From the NCBI RefSeq assembly GCF_000337675.1, contig NZ_AOIB01000040.1, positions 1-39,945 of the forward strand: a stretch of DNA of 39,945 nucleotides, read 5' to 3'. The notes under the pieces were generated by a model that was not told where the DNA came from, searched no databases, and saw only the letters and a list, made by a program, of their open reading frames with translations. Position numbers and translations under genes: made by a program. This DNA is from Natronococcus amylolyticus DSM 10524. Lineage in GTDB: Archaea > Halobacteriota > Halobacteria > Halobacteriales > Natrialbaceae. Positions 8,054 through 16,217 of the stretch are shown one piece after another (within the stretch, counting starts at the first letter, position 1; each line of letters opens with the position of its first letter).

Positions 8054-8209
8054 CTCGGCCTGCTCCGCCTGTAGAGTTCGAGTTCAGTATCGAAACACAG
8101 ATGTCAAAATACGATGCTCAACGAAAGGTAGCATCATATAAGAAACTGCAAATTATAATTCAAATTGTGTTATGATGAATTGATGTTCAGTTGTACACCT
8201 ATATTGAAG

Positions 8210-8216
8210 TATATCC
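8210..8216 (+). promoter_or_regulatory. TATA element for the nuclease-like gene
   Basis: TATATCC lies 22-28 bases before the ATG at 8238. Further upstream a perfect 6-base inverted repeat, GATGCT (8113-8118) and AGCATC (8130-8135), could be a regulator site. Confidence 0.5.
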
Positions 8217-8237
8217 AACAATAACCAATCGAAGTAG

Positions 8238-9878
8238 ATGAAGCTATACGAGTTGATTGATCGAAACTGGAATAGCTACGAACGGAAACGATTTATTAAC
8301 GATAGTACTAAATCCAAAACTGATAATTTCAATCCAGAGGAATTCAAGCATAACGGGTTTTCTGATAGAGAGCTGTATCTAAAAGAATACGTTCCAGCAC
8401 TCGCCGCTGAAGAGCGCCTCAGACAAGAACTCAACAACTTCACTCCCCCGAGACTCAGCGAAATCAATAATTCTCCATACCAAGCCCTCGTCATCCGGTA
8501 TGGTATTCTCAGACAACTCATCCAGCAGCCTGAGTACAACATGGAAAAGGCAGAGTTGATAGACGCTGTTCAAAATTGGCAACGGGACCTCATTCAGTCC
8601 TATGACGAGGACTCATTTTCCGAAACTGATGATCTCCTTCACCTTGCACAAGCTGCTGTCGATTATGAGAACCAAATCGACGATTCTGAACTCCATATGG
8701 TGTTCAGTTATTTCGAAATTCATAACAACGCAACTGATAGCAAGCATGAATACTACACTTGGCTTGATTTCTTCCAGCGACTGTCTGCACTTGACCGGTT
8801 TCCAAAAGTAACGCGATCGGACAGCCCTGAACACGCCCATGATACTATTGAGAAAGGAGTTTGGTCACTCCAGGAGCAAGCACTCATCTATGAGGTTGGG
8901 GATCCAGATTACGATGAACTCGTCGGAATTCCTGAAGATTATGCTGACAAAATCCGAGACTGGTTGTACTACGAAATGTCCGACGAGAACTATCGCCAGA
9001 TGCTCAGGACTCTCAATGTTTTCGACCGTCAGTCGATTCTGATTGAGGCTCGCGAGGAATTCGATATCAGAGGGAAAAACTACGGCAAAAATGAGAATCG
9101 CCGGGAGAATATTATTCAGGCGAGTATCTATCCGAGTGAGTTACTGAGGGAAGTAGTTCCGAAGGATGATCTCAAAGATATCGTCGATCAGTATGGCCTC
9201 GATGCACATAAACTGAAGACAGACGAAATGGTTTCTGCAATCATTGAGTACTTTGAGTTGTCTCAAAACTCGGTTGAGGGTGAGGACGAGAAGATTGATT
9301 TGTATTTAAATTCGTATGAAGATATTGCAGATGGTGCCGTTACTGAGGTTCCTCCGCAGCTTCAGGATCTCATCGATGCCGACGATCTTTCAGAAAAGCT
9401 GGATATACTTTTTGAGGATGCAACTGGGGAAATTTTCCGAGAAGTATTCAATCTTGAGGAGACAAATCAACTGGGACAACAGGCGACTGGCGTGGTTGCA
9501 GATGGTGAGATTGAACAGGACAGCCAGTGGCTTCTCTGGGATAATAAACGTCGCCGCCAAAAGTTTGCTCTAGGAAGCGATACTCGGAGTAAGATTAAGA
9601 ACTATATTGATACGAAAGGTCAGCAACACAATGTAGAGTGGTTCCTCATTATTGCCCCTGAGTTTACAGACAAAGCACCATCGAACGCATTACAATTAGA
9701 AATGCAAGTTGGAACTGATATCCGGTTAGTGAGGGCAGAGGATTTGAAAGCGTTAGCCGAACTCTGGCAAGAAAAGTATGCAACAGAGGGTCGAAAATTA
9801 CCATTATCTGTCTTCACTGGATCGAAAATATTCGAAGTGGAGACTGCAGCTATTTCACTGGAAAACCAGTTCGCATAG
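8238..9878 (+). CDS. Solitary AT-rich PD-(D/E)XK nuclease-like protein with SAP-like domain
   Basis: I do not recognise the whole 546-residue protein. Its C-terminal part (about 380-525) reads as a restriction-endonuclease-fold domain. EIFREVF is followed by VADG (D422), then a hydrophobic strand WLLWDNK with D435 and K437 as a D-x-K pair, then RSKIKNYID, then WFLIIAPEF, then GTDIRLVRAEDLKALAELW. That is the order seen in PD-(D/E)XK enzymes of the FokI cleavage-domain type. Residues 300-340 (SELLREVVPKDDLKDIVDQY and on) resemble a SAP DNA-binding motif. The N-terminal half is helical and unassigned. The gene is far less GC-rich than the window (Asn, Lys, Ile and Tyr codons with A/T ends), which indicates transfer. 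No methyltransferase or partner lies next to it. Confidence 0.7.
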   Translation: MKLYELIDRNWNSYERKRFINDSTKSKTDNFNPEEFKHNGFSDRELYLKEYVPALAAEERLRQELNNFTPPRLSEINNSPYQALVIRYGILRQLIQQPEYNMEKAELIDAVQNWQRDLIQSYDEDSFSETDDLLHLAQAAVDYENQIDDSELHMVFSYFEIHNNATDSKHEYYTWLDFFQRLSALDRFPKVTRSDSPEHAHDTIEKGVWSLQEQALIYEVGDPDYDELVGIPEDYADKIRDWLYYEMSDENYRQMLRTLNVFDRQSILIEAREEFDIRGKNYGKNENRRENIIQASIYPSELLREVVPKDDLKDIVDQYGLDAHKLKTDEMVSAIIEYFELSQNSVEGEDEKIDLYLNSYEDIADGAVTEVPPQLQDLIDADDLSEKLDILFEDATGEIFREVFNLEETNQLGQQATGVVADGEIEQDSQWLLWDNKRRRQKFALGSDTRSKIKNYIDTKGQQHNVEWFLIIAPEFTDKAPSNALQLEMQVGTDIRLVRAEDLKALAELWQEKYATEGRKLPLSVFTGSKIFEVETAAISLENQFA

Positions 9879-10411
9879 CCCCTCGGTAATATTAGAACGT
9901 ATCACAGTACTCAATCCCCTGTACACCCTCCTATCACAGCTAACATTCGGAATTACGAGCAACGCCTTTAATTCATCGTACAAACCCGAACGGTATAACC
10001 GTTGGTACTCGAGCCCTCGACCGTACTTCTTGCCGCCCCACCCCTGTCTCGGGAAGCCGAAACCGAGCAGTCACTCCGGCGATTCACAACGACTCTCCTC
10101 GAGCATCGGACGTTCTGATTTCTGGCCCCAGCGGTGTCAGAACTGACTGTCGCGCCTCGATGTGACCGACGACCACTGCCTCGGTTAGAGTTCCCTCGAG
10201 CCCGAGCGCTATGGCGTTACTGAGCTCCCGGACATCTTCGATCGACGGGCGCAGCAAGGGTTGACACGATGAGATCGTGACGCGAGGGCAGCTGCCCTGC
10301 TACCATGAGCTACGGTGTCGACTTTCGGTGAACGACCGACGAAGCCGGCTGCCCACTACGGGCAATGCACCGATCAGAACCACCAAGACCGGGTGTACCC
10401 TGAGGTACTAT
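9879..10411. other. Intergenic region, possible decayed sequence
   Basis: The first 120 bases stay AT-rich, then host-like composition returns near 10000, which may mark the right edge of the accessory stretch. A perfect inverted repeat AACGGT/ACCGTT sits at 9989-9994 and 9998-10003. On the minus strand a frame ending at 10084 reads about 60 codons (including SIEDVRELSNAIALGLEG) but has no good start and is best seen as a possible remnant. Confidence 0.45.
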
Positions 10412-10642
10412 ATGGAACTCGGTCGCGTTCTCAGCCTATTCGTGGCGATGCTGGCACTCGCGTACGGCCTCTCGGTCGCGGCCACGAACTGGCTCGCAGC
10501 AGCGTGTTTGATCCAGTTTTCGATACTGACGGCGGCCGAACACGACTCGGCGCGCGTCCAGTCACTGCTCGAGGGTCACGAGGCGGCGTTCGCGTCGGTG
10601 AAAATGGCACTCCTTCTCGCTGGCTTGCTCCTTCTGTGGTGA
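10412..10642 (+). CDS. Small two-helix membrane protein
   Basis: The 76-residue product has two hydrophobic segments, about residues 5-30 (VLSLFVAMLALAYGLSVA) and 60-76 (SVKMALLLAGLLLLW). A short polar, acidic loop (HDSARVQSLLEGHEAAF) joins them. It ends immediately after the second segment. The start at 10412 is chosen because it begins just before the first helix; the open frame extends further upstream but with unlikely sequence. Family and role are unknown. Confidence 0.6.
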   Translation: MELGRVLSLFVAMLALAYGLSVAATNWLAAACLIQFSILTAAEHDSARVQSLLEGHEAAFASVKMALLLAGLLLLW

Positions 10643-11203
10643 CCGACGCTTCGACTCCCCCAGTTTACTACCGAAAGAGCCACCCTCACGGCACTATCCG
10701 GTGGCGAATCTGCACGTGTTGAACGAGGAGGAGAGCGTCGTATCAGCTACTCAGAGTTTTAGTAGAGCTACCGCTCCGCTTCTAAAGCGGTATCGCTCTC
10801 GGGGTTCGTGCAGTGTTCCTCGAGATCGAGAAGCTCGGTGCAATCGAGTAACAAAGCTTATGCCGGAACCCTCTGCATTATTTTCTGCAGGGAGCGTGTG
10901 ACAACGAAGGGTACAGCCGATTCAATTCGGCTCGCTGTTTTCCCCGAAGGATCTGTTCTACAGCGGTAGCTCGTGATCTCTCTGTAGGATCGAGAACATG
11001 AGATGAGGATAGCCTCAAGATAACTGCAGAGGTTGTCCGTACCATCTGTGGAGGGAGACAACGGTTGTGGACAGCAACAAGGTCGTTAGATTTCAACTCC
11101 TACCGTCTGTTTCAACTTTCCAGAAATCAAAGTCCTACTATCGGACCTCCGTCTTTTCATCATATTCGGCAACTCTATCACCTATCTGTTTCCAGTAATT
11201 TTC
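10643..11203. other. Non-coding stretch with several hairpins
   Basis: No convincing gene is seen in 561 bases. Three structures stand out. A hairpin at 10764-10799 has a 7-pair stem TACCGCT/AGCGGTA, a 2-base bulge and 5 more pairs AGAGC/GCTCT. A competing hairpin just upstream forms from AGCTACT (10745-10751) and AGTAG..GCT (10761-10769). A 6-pair hairpin AGCCGA/TCGGCT (10915-10920 and 10927-10932) is followed shortly by a run of four T (10937-10940), as in a terminator. Together they could be a small RNA or a long regulated leader; the K+ channel gene starts 260 bases later. Confidence 0.45.
10915..10940 (+). terminator. Terminator-like hairpin with T-run
   Basis: AGCCGA and TCGGCT form perfect 6-base arms around TTCAAT, and four T follow four bases later. 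It would end transcripts entering from the small membrane protein gene or from a small RNA. Confidence 0.4.
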
Positions 11204-12022
11204 ATGGGTTATCGCGAGACACGTGGATGGATCCACGGACTCTTCAAAGTCGGTGCTGGTGGGCGCACTGGAGGGTACGTGGACTACTTCATCATGGTGT
11301 TGATCGTTTTGAACGTTATCGCGGTCATGCTCGAGACAGTGGACTCGGTGTATGCCTCGTATGCGTCCGAGTTCTTCTGGTTCGAGGCGATTTCGGTCTT
11401 GATCTTCTCGGTAGAGTACATCAGCCGGTTATGGGCTGCAACGGAACACGCCGACTATCAACATCCGGTATGGGGGCGGCTGCGGTATGCTATTTCACCG
11501 TATATGGTAATCGATCTACTAGCGATTGTGCCGTTTTTCTTCGGCGCAATTCTCGATCTCCGCTTTCTCCGTGCGCTGCGCTTGCTTCGGTTCCTTCGGC
11601 TGTTCAAGCTCGCGCGGTATTCCGATTCGATCACGCTGTTCGTGCAAGTACTCCGTCTCAAACGGGAGGAGCTGGTGATTACCTCCGTTGTTGGAGCCCT
11701 CATCCTGTTGATGTCCTCGAGTCTAATGTACTTCGCCGAGCGTGGCGCACAGCCAGAAGAGTTCTCATCGATACCCGCATCGCTCTGGTGGGGTGTGATT
11801 ACGCTCACGACGGTCGGCTATGGAGACGTAACACCGGTAACGATGGGCGGTCAAGCACTTGGCGCAGTGATCGCAGTCACCGGCATTGGTTTGTTCGCAT
11901 TGCCTGCGTCCATCCTTGCCTCCGGCTTTATCGAGGCTGCTCGCGGAAAGATCGATCGCTGCCCACACTGCGGAGAGGAAATCCTGGAGGAGGATCTCGA
12001 GCATATCATCGAATCCGACTGA
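11204..12022 (+). CDS. Voltage-gated potassium channel (Kv type)
   Basis: This is a six-helix ion channel subunit of the KvAP kind, expected to form a tetramer in the cell membrane. S1-S3 cover about residues 25-115. S4, about 117-140, carries regularly spaced Arg in LRFLRALRLLRFLRLFKLAR, the voltage sensor. The pore has the K+ filter TTVGYGD at residues 202-208 between S5 and S6. The cytoplasmic tail ends with a CPHCGEEILEEDLEH motif that could bind metal with two Cys and one or two His, an addition lacking in minimal channels. The ATG at 11204 gives MGYRETRGW; no good TATA is seen close by. Confidence 0.93.
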   Translation: MGYRETRGWIHGLFKVGAGGRTGGYVDYFIMVLIVLNVIAVMLETVDSVYASYASEFFWFEAISVLIFSVEYISRLWAATEHADYQHPVWGRLRYAISPYMVIDLLAIVPFFFGAILDLRFLRALRLLRFLRLFKLARYSDSITLFVQVLRLKREELVITSVVGALILLMSSSLMYFAERGAQPEEFSSIPASLWWGVITLTTVGYGDVTPVTMGGQALGAVIAVTGIGLFALPASILASGFIEAARGKIDRCPHCGEEILEEDLEHIIESD

Positions 12023-12368
12023 CGAGCGCGAGGTGAATTTCCGCCGTACCAGGAAGTTTGTGAGCGAGTCTCTATTCGGTAGACCCGTTCGTCGCCTGCT
12101 ATCGGACTCGAGAAAGCGGTAGGTAAACGGGTTTCCACATAGCCTCGAGCCGACGGTCGACACCGTTCCGAGCGACCGCAAACCACAAAACAGATATCCG
12201 GCCGGCGGAACCGTCCACCTGGTCGGGGCTGCACGGCGTGTACGGTGACGCTCGTTCCGACCCTCCTGTTTACGTCCAAATCGAGTACTATCGGGTAGTT
12301 CCGCTCGAGGAAACGATTCGAGAAGTCGTGACTCGAGCGAACTGAGAGCGACCGCGAGAAGGGACCGA
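12023..12368. other. Intergenic, nothing recognised
   Basis: This 346-base gap lies between the channel gene and the short minus-strand ORF, so the two transcripts converge. No long open frame with host codon use, no strong hairpin and no TATA-like promoter were found. Confidence 0.5.
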
Positions 12369-12473
12369 TTACTCGTCGTCGTCTCGGCCGCGGTTCCAGA
12401 CGTTCGTCACGGACTCGCCGGCGGGCGGCGTGTGACTGACGTCTTTCATGGTCTGGGTGGTGTGTTCTGACAT
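12369..12473 (-). CDS. Short conserved-looking 34-residue protein
   Basis: The minus strand reads from ATG at 12473 to TAA at 12369. The product is MSEHTTQTMKDVSHTPPAGE followed by SVTNVWNRGRDDDE. The polar, host-like composition, GC-ending codons and an AT-rich upstream stretch with TATA-like elements (TATACTTAC about 20-28 bases before the ATG) argue that it is real. It has no hydrophobic or metal-binding part. It is followed by convergent non-coding DNA and preceded by the HalOD1 gene on the same strand. I know no function. Confidence 0.6.
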   Translation of the reverse strand: MSEHTTQTMKDVSHTPPAGESVTNVWNRGRDDDE

Positions 12474-12595
12474 GGTATCGGCTCTTTCGATCGAGTAAGT
12501 ATAGCTCTTCCGGGAGTCGAATAATTACAATATAATGTGTTTATACACCATAGTACGCTGTACCACCCACATCTGAAGTGTCGGGAACTGTGAGC

Positions 12596-12895
12596 TTACG
12601 CGGTCGTAATTCGGATCTCGCCGTCGGCCGTAACGGTGACCAAACAGTCGCTGTACTCGAAGGTTACCGAGCCGCCGGTTCGGAGGCCGTCGGCTCGCGG
12701 CTCGAACAGTCGCTCGAGTGCGTCGGCGTTGACGGCGTAGTGTAGCGGCTCGAGCTCCGTCGCGTCGGTCCCGCGGTAGGTCGCGACCGCCTCGGCGATC
12801 GTGACGCTGAGCGGGCTGGTGTCGAGTCGGTCGTACTGGACGACGTAGCAGTCGTTTGTCGATTCGGAGAGCGGTTGCGGTGTCGTTTCAGTCAT
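12596..12895 (-). CDS. HalOD1 output domain protein
   Basis: The 99-residue product is a stand-alone HalOD1 domain, a haloarchaeal module often placed as output of signalling proteins. The pattern is typical: YDRLDTSPLSVTIAEAVATY, then ELEPLHYAVNADALERLFEP, then GGSVTFEYSDCLVTVTADGE, ending in IRI. No sensor or DNA-binding part is present. It lies 94 bases downstream of the large PAS/GAF/HTH regulator on the same strand, so a joint role in signalling is possible but only inferred. Confidence 0.85.
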   Translation of the reverse strand: MTETTPQPLSESTNDCYVVQYDRLDTSPLSVTIAEAVATYRGTDATELEPLHYAVNADALERLFEPRADGLRTGGSVTFEYSDCLVTVTADGEIRITTA

Positions 12896-12989
12896 GGTAC
12901 CCCACTGTGAGTCGTCGACTCTTCTCGACTGGGAGCAAAGAGTCTGCTCGTTAACCGTGTAACGACGGCTGACCGGCGGGGTTAACTGA

Positions 12990-15900
12990 TTAACCGTCGA
13001 TCGTCACGCCCTCGAACAGTGTCGCGAAGAGCTTCCGTTCGGCGGAGCGGACGTGTTTGTGAAACGCCGGCGGAGAGATCGAAAGCGAGTCCGCGACTGC
13101 CTCGCCCGTCGTCTGCCGGGGCCACTCGAAGAATCCGCTGTGGTACGCCGTTCGAACGACCTCCTGCTGTCGAGCCGTGAGCTGGTCGAGCAACGCCTTC
13201 CGCGCCGGCCCCCCCAGCGAGGCACCGTCCCCGGACGGCCGATCACGGCGAGCGACCATCGATACCGAGAGGCCGCGACGGGTGATACCGGACAGCACCG
13301 TCCGAAGCTCGAGCCCGGCCGGGAGGTCGACGACCGCCCGGTGGCCCGAGTCGTCGCTGACGAGTTCCCGCAGCGTGGCGCCGTGGTCGGCGACGATCCT
13401 GCCGAGAAACGGCCCCGTTACCCGGAGCTGAACGAGCGTCTGTTGGTCCGAGTCGGTGAGCACGACCGGGTCGTCGATCCCGTCGACGGATGCGTCGATG
13501 TCCGCGCCGTCGATCGGGGGCTCGAGGGAGACGAACGCGAGCGCGCTGCCGTCGTCCTGCAGCGTCGCGCCCTCGAACGCGACGCGACGGTCGAGTCGAT
13601 CCGCGAACCGACACAGCGGCGACTCTGCCTCGAGCTCGAGTTCGACCTCCGTAACGCGCTCTTCGAGCAGTGCGTTCTTTCGCTTGATGGCGTCGATCGT
13701 GTACGCGATGCTGTCGCCGAGATCCGCAAGCACCGACCCGAACGGGTCGTCGAGGGCGTTCGGGTCGTCGCCGTACGCCGAGAGGACGCCGTAGAGGTGC
13801 CCGTCGTAGACGAGCGGGACCGAGATCACCGACTGAAAGCTCCTCGAGAGCGCGTCGGTTCGCCACGTTCCGTCCCCAACGCTGTCGGCGACGTTGTCGA
13901 CGGCGACCGGACGGCGGGTTCGGACGGCTCGGCCGGCCGGCTCCGCGGCGGAGTCGTCGACGGCGGTCGCCGTGACCGCCTCGAGATAGCCCCGGTCGAG
14001 CCCGGCATGACTCCGCGGTCTGATCCGGCTGCCGCTCGGATCGGGCTCGCCGATCCAGGCGAACGAGCAGTGCTCGGTCTCGGCGAGTGTGGTACAGATG
14101 CCGCGCTCGATGGCCTCGCGGGAATCGGCCCGCAGCAGGTGTTCCTCGATATCCTGGCGGATCTGCTTCGACTCGTTTACCCGCTCGAGGTACCGGTTCT
14201 GTTGCTTCAGCTCCCGTTCGTTCTCGTGGAGCCGGCGGGTGCGGCCGATCCGGTCGAGCGCCGCCTTTGCCGTGGTCGCGAACAGCTTCACCAGCTCGAC
14301 GGTGTCCTCGTCGTACTGATCGGTGGCGGTCGACACCGCGGCAAAGACCCCGTGTTCGCCGAGGGGAATGTAGAGGCCGCTCCTGACGTTCGTCGACTCG
14401 TCGTAGACCCGTTCCGACTCTCGAACGTCCTCGAAGACCGACGGCGTGCCGGTGGCGAACGTCTCCCACGTGATTCCCTCGCCGGGCCCGAAGCGCGGTG
14501 GCGTCCCGATCGCTCGCTCGAGATCGCTCGAGTACGCGGCTGGCTCGAGCTCGTTGCGCTGTTCGTCGAACCGGAAGACGATGCTGTCGAGATCGAGTAC
14601 GTCGTCGGCGACGGCGACGATGTACTCGCAGGCGTCGTCCTTCGAGTCGACGGTCAGTAAGTGGCTGGTCGCCTCGTGAAGGGTGCTCAACGCCTCCCGG
14701 TACTGCACGCGTTCTGTCACGTCGATCGCAACGCCGATCACCCGTGTGACATCGCCGTCCTCGACGATCGGCCGGTACCACGAGTCGAAGACCCGATCGA
14801 GGATCTGACGCTGGCCGTGGACGGACTCGCCCTCGAGGGCCGCGCGGGCGTCGGCGCGGATCGCGGGATACTCCTCGAAGAGTTCGAAGAACGAGTCGCC
14901 GACGGCGTCGGTCGCCTCGAAGCCGATGTTCTCGAGCCCCCTCCCTTCCGAGAGCGTGACCGTTCCCTCGGCGTCGATGACGTAATGGATGACCGGCGCG
15001 TTCTCGACGACCATCCGCAGCCGTTCGGTCCGCTCGGCCAGTTCCTGCTCGCGTTCGATCCGATCGGTGATGTCCCTGAAGTACACCGAGAGTCCGGTTT
15101 CGGACGGATAGGCGTGGATTTCCATCCAGATGTCGAGGGATTCGGAGTACCGTTCCCACAAGACCCGCTCCTGGTGCTCCATCGCGTCGGCAAATCGATC
15201 GAACAGCTCCGAGCGGAACCCGTGGGGGAACAGCTCCCGAACGTCCGCACCGAGCAGTTCCGATCGCGGCCGGCCCAGTAGCTCCTCGGCCCGACCGTTG
15301 ACGTAGGTGAATCGCCAGTCCGTATCGAGCGCGTAGAAGGCGTCGCTGACCCGTTCGAACGACTCGGAGAGCTCCCGTTCGAGAGGGCGGGAACGGGTGA
15401 CGTCCCGTATCGACGCGACCACGCCGCCGACGACGGGATCCTCGAGGCGGTTCGTCAGAACTGCCTCGTGAACGCGCCAGCCGTCCTCGCCGCGATAGCG
15501 ATAGGTGACGGTTCGCGTTTCGCCCGGCGGATCGGTCCGGACAGTGTCGAGGGAGTCGTCGACGGCTGCCCTATCCTCGGGATGAATCCCCTCGAACAGC
15601 CGGGCGCTCCCGAACTCGGACGGCTCGAGGCCGGTGACGCGCTCGATTCCGGGGCCGGTGTAGGTGAGTCGTCCCGACGGGTCGAAGACGAGCAACAGGT
15701 CCGACGAACACTCGAGCAGCGATCGGTGCCACGCCTCCCCCTGGTCGGTTGGCACCTGGTCCGGCGAGTCCGGCGCCACCAGTCGGAGCCGGCGCTCGAG
15801 CAGCGCCGACCGCTCGCTCGTTCGTGAATCAATGACGTCGGTCGCACCGTCGGCGAGCACCCCCTCGACGTCGGCCTCGAGGACGTCGTCGGCGACGTAG

Positions 15901-16127
15901 ACGACGGGGTGTCGGCCGTCGATCTCCCGAACGGCGGTTCGATCGTTCGTCAGGACGCAGTCGACGGTGTCGGGTCGCTCTGGCGCGCGGTGGGGACCGT
16001 CCCCGGTGACCGTCCGAAACCCGTCCCGATCCTCGAGAGTTGTCGTCACCGTCTCGGCCCAGGGCTCGGTGCCGACGACGAGCACGCGGACCGGTCTCGC
16101 CCCGTCGACCTCGAGTCCGGCATCCAT
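12990..16127 (-). CDS. Bat-type PAS/GAF sensor with HTH_10 DNA-binding domain
   Basis: This is a large one-component regulator like the bacterio-opsin activator. Domains in order, with approximate residues: a degenerate receiver-like N-terminus (1-115, VRVLVVGTEPW); three PAS domains (130-250, 250-370, 375-490; for example LLECSSDLLLVFDPSGRLTY); two GAF domains (495-650 and 675-830); a bacterio-opsin-activator-specific domain (830-985); and an HTH_10 domain at the end (LTARQQEVVRTAYHSGFFEW). No histidine kinase domain is present, so it senses and binds DNA itself. I choose the ATG at 16127 because a TATA element lies at 16151-16156; the longer frame to 16172 would run through that promoter. 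Confidence 0.9.
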   Translation of the reverse strand: MDAGLEVDGARPVRVLVVGTEPWAETVTTTLEDRDGFRTVTGDGPHRAPERPDTVDCVLTNDRTAVREIDGRHPVVYVADDVLEADVEGVLADGATDVIDSRTSERSALLERRLRLVAPDSPDQVPTDQGEAWHRSLLECSSDLLLVFDPSGRLTYTGPGIERVTGLEPSEFGSARLFEGIHPEDRAAVDDSLDTVRTDPPGETRTVTYRYRGEDGWRVHEAVLTNRLEDPVVGGVVASIRDVTRSRPLERELSESFERVSDAFYALDTDWRFTYVNGRAEELLGRPRSELLGADVRELFPHGFRSELFDRFADAMEHQERVLWERYSESLDIWMEIHAYPSETGLSVYFRDITDRIEREQELAERTERLRMVVENAPVIHYVIDAEGTVTLSEGRGLENIGFEATDAVGDSFFELFEEYPAIRADARAALEGESVHGQRQILDRVFDSWYRPIVEDGDVTRVIGVAIDVTERVQYREALSTLHEATSHLLTVDSKDDACEYIVAVADDVLDLDSIVFRFDEQRNELEPAAYSSDLERAIGTPPRFGPGEGITWETFATGTPSVFEDVRESERVYDESTNVRSGLYIPLGEHGVFAAVSTATDQYDEDTVELVKLFATTAKAALDRIGRTRRLHENERELKQQNRYLERVNESKQIRQDIEEHLLRADSREAIERGICTTLAETEHCSFAWIGEPDPSGSRIRPRSHAGLDRGYLEAVTATAVDDSAAEPAGRAVRTRRPVAVDNVADSVGDGTWRTDALSRSFQSVISVPLVYDGHLYGVLSAYGDDPNALDDPFGSVLADLGDSIAYTIDAIKRKNALLEERVTEVELELEAESPLCRFADRLDRRVAFEGATLQDDGSALAFVSLEPPIDGADIDASVDGIDDPVVLTDSDQQTLVQLRVTGPFLGRIVADHGATLRELVSDDSGHRAVVDLPAGLELRTVLSGITRRGLSVSMVARRDRPSGDGASLGGPARKALLDQLTARQQEVVRTAYHSGFFEWPRQTTGEAVADSLSISPPAFHKHVRSAERKLFATLFEGVTIDG

Positions 16128-16150
16128 ACCCTCGCTGGGGTCGGCGCGGA

Positions 16151-16156
16151 TAAAAA
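16151..16156 (-). promoter_or_regulatory. TATA element of the Bat-type gene
   Basis: On the minus strand TTTTTA lies 24-29 bases before the ATG at 16127, which supports the shorter protein start. Confidence 0.55.
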
Positions 16157-16217
16157 CGTCGCGACGGTTCAACCGGAAGGGGGCAGCGGGTTCGTCTACG
16201 AAACGGGCGGAGACGAC

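Noticed and set aside
6008-10411. A complete integrative element
   Set aside because: No integrase, replication or packaging gene and no second distant copy of the tRNA repeat were found; at most remnants are present.
13053-14660. 535-codon plus-strand open frame
   Set aside because: Antisense to the GAF and HTH part of the sensor-regulator; composition is typical of a shadow frame.
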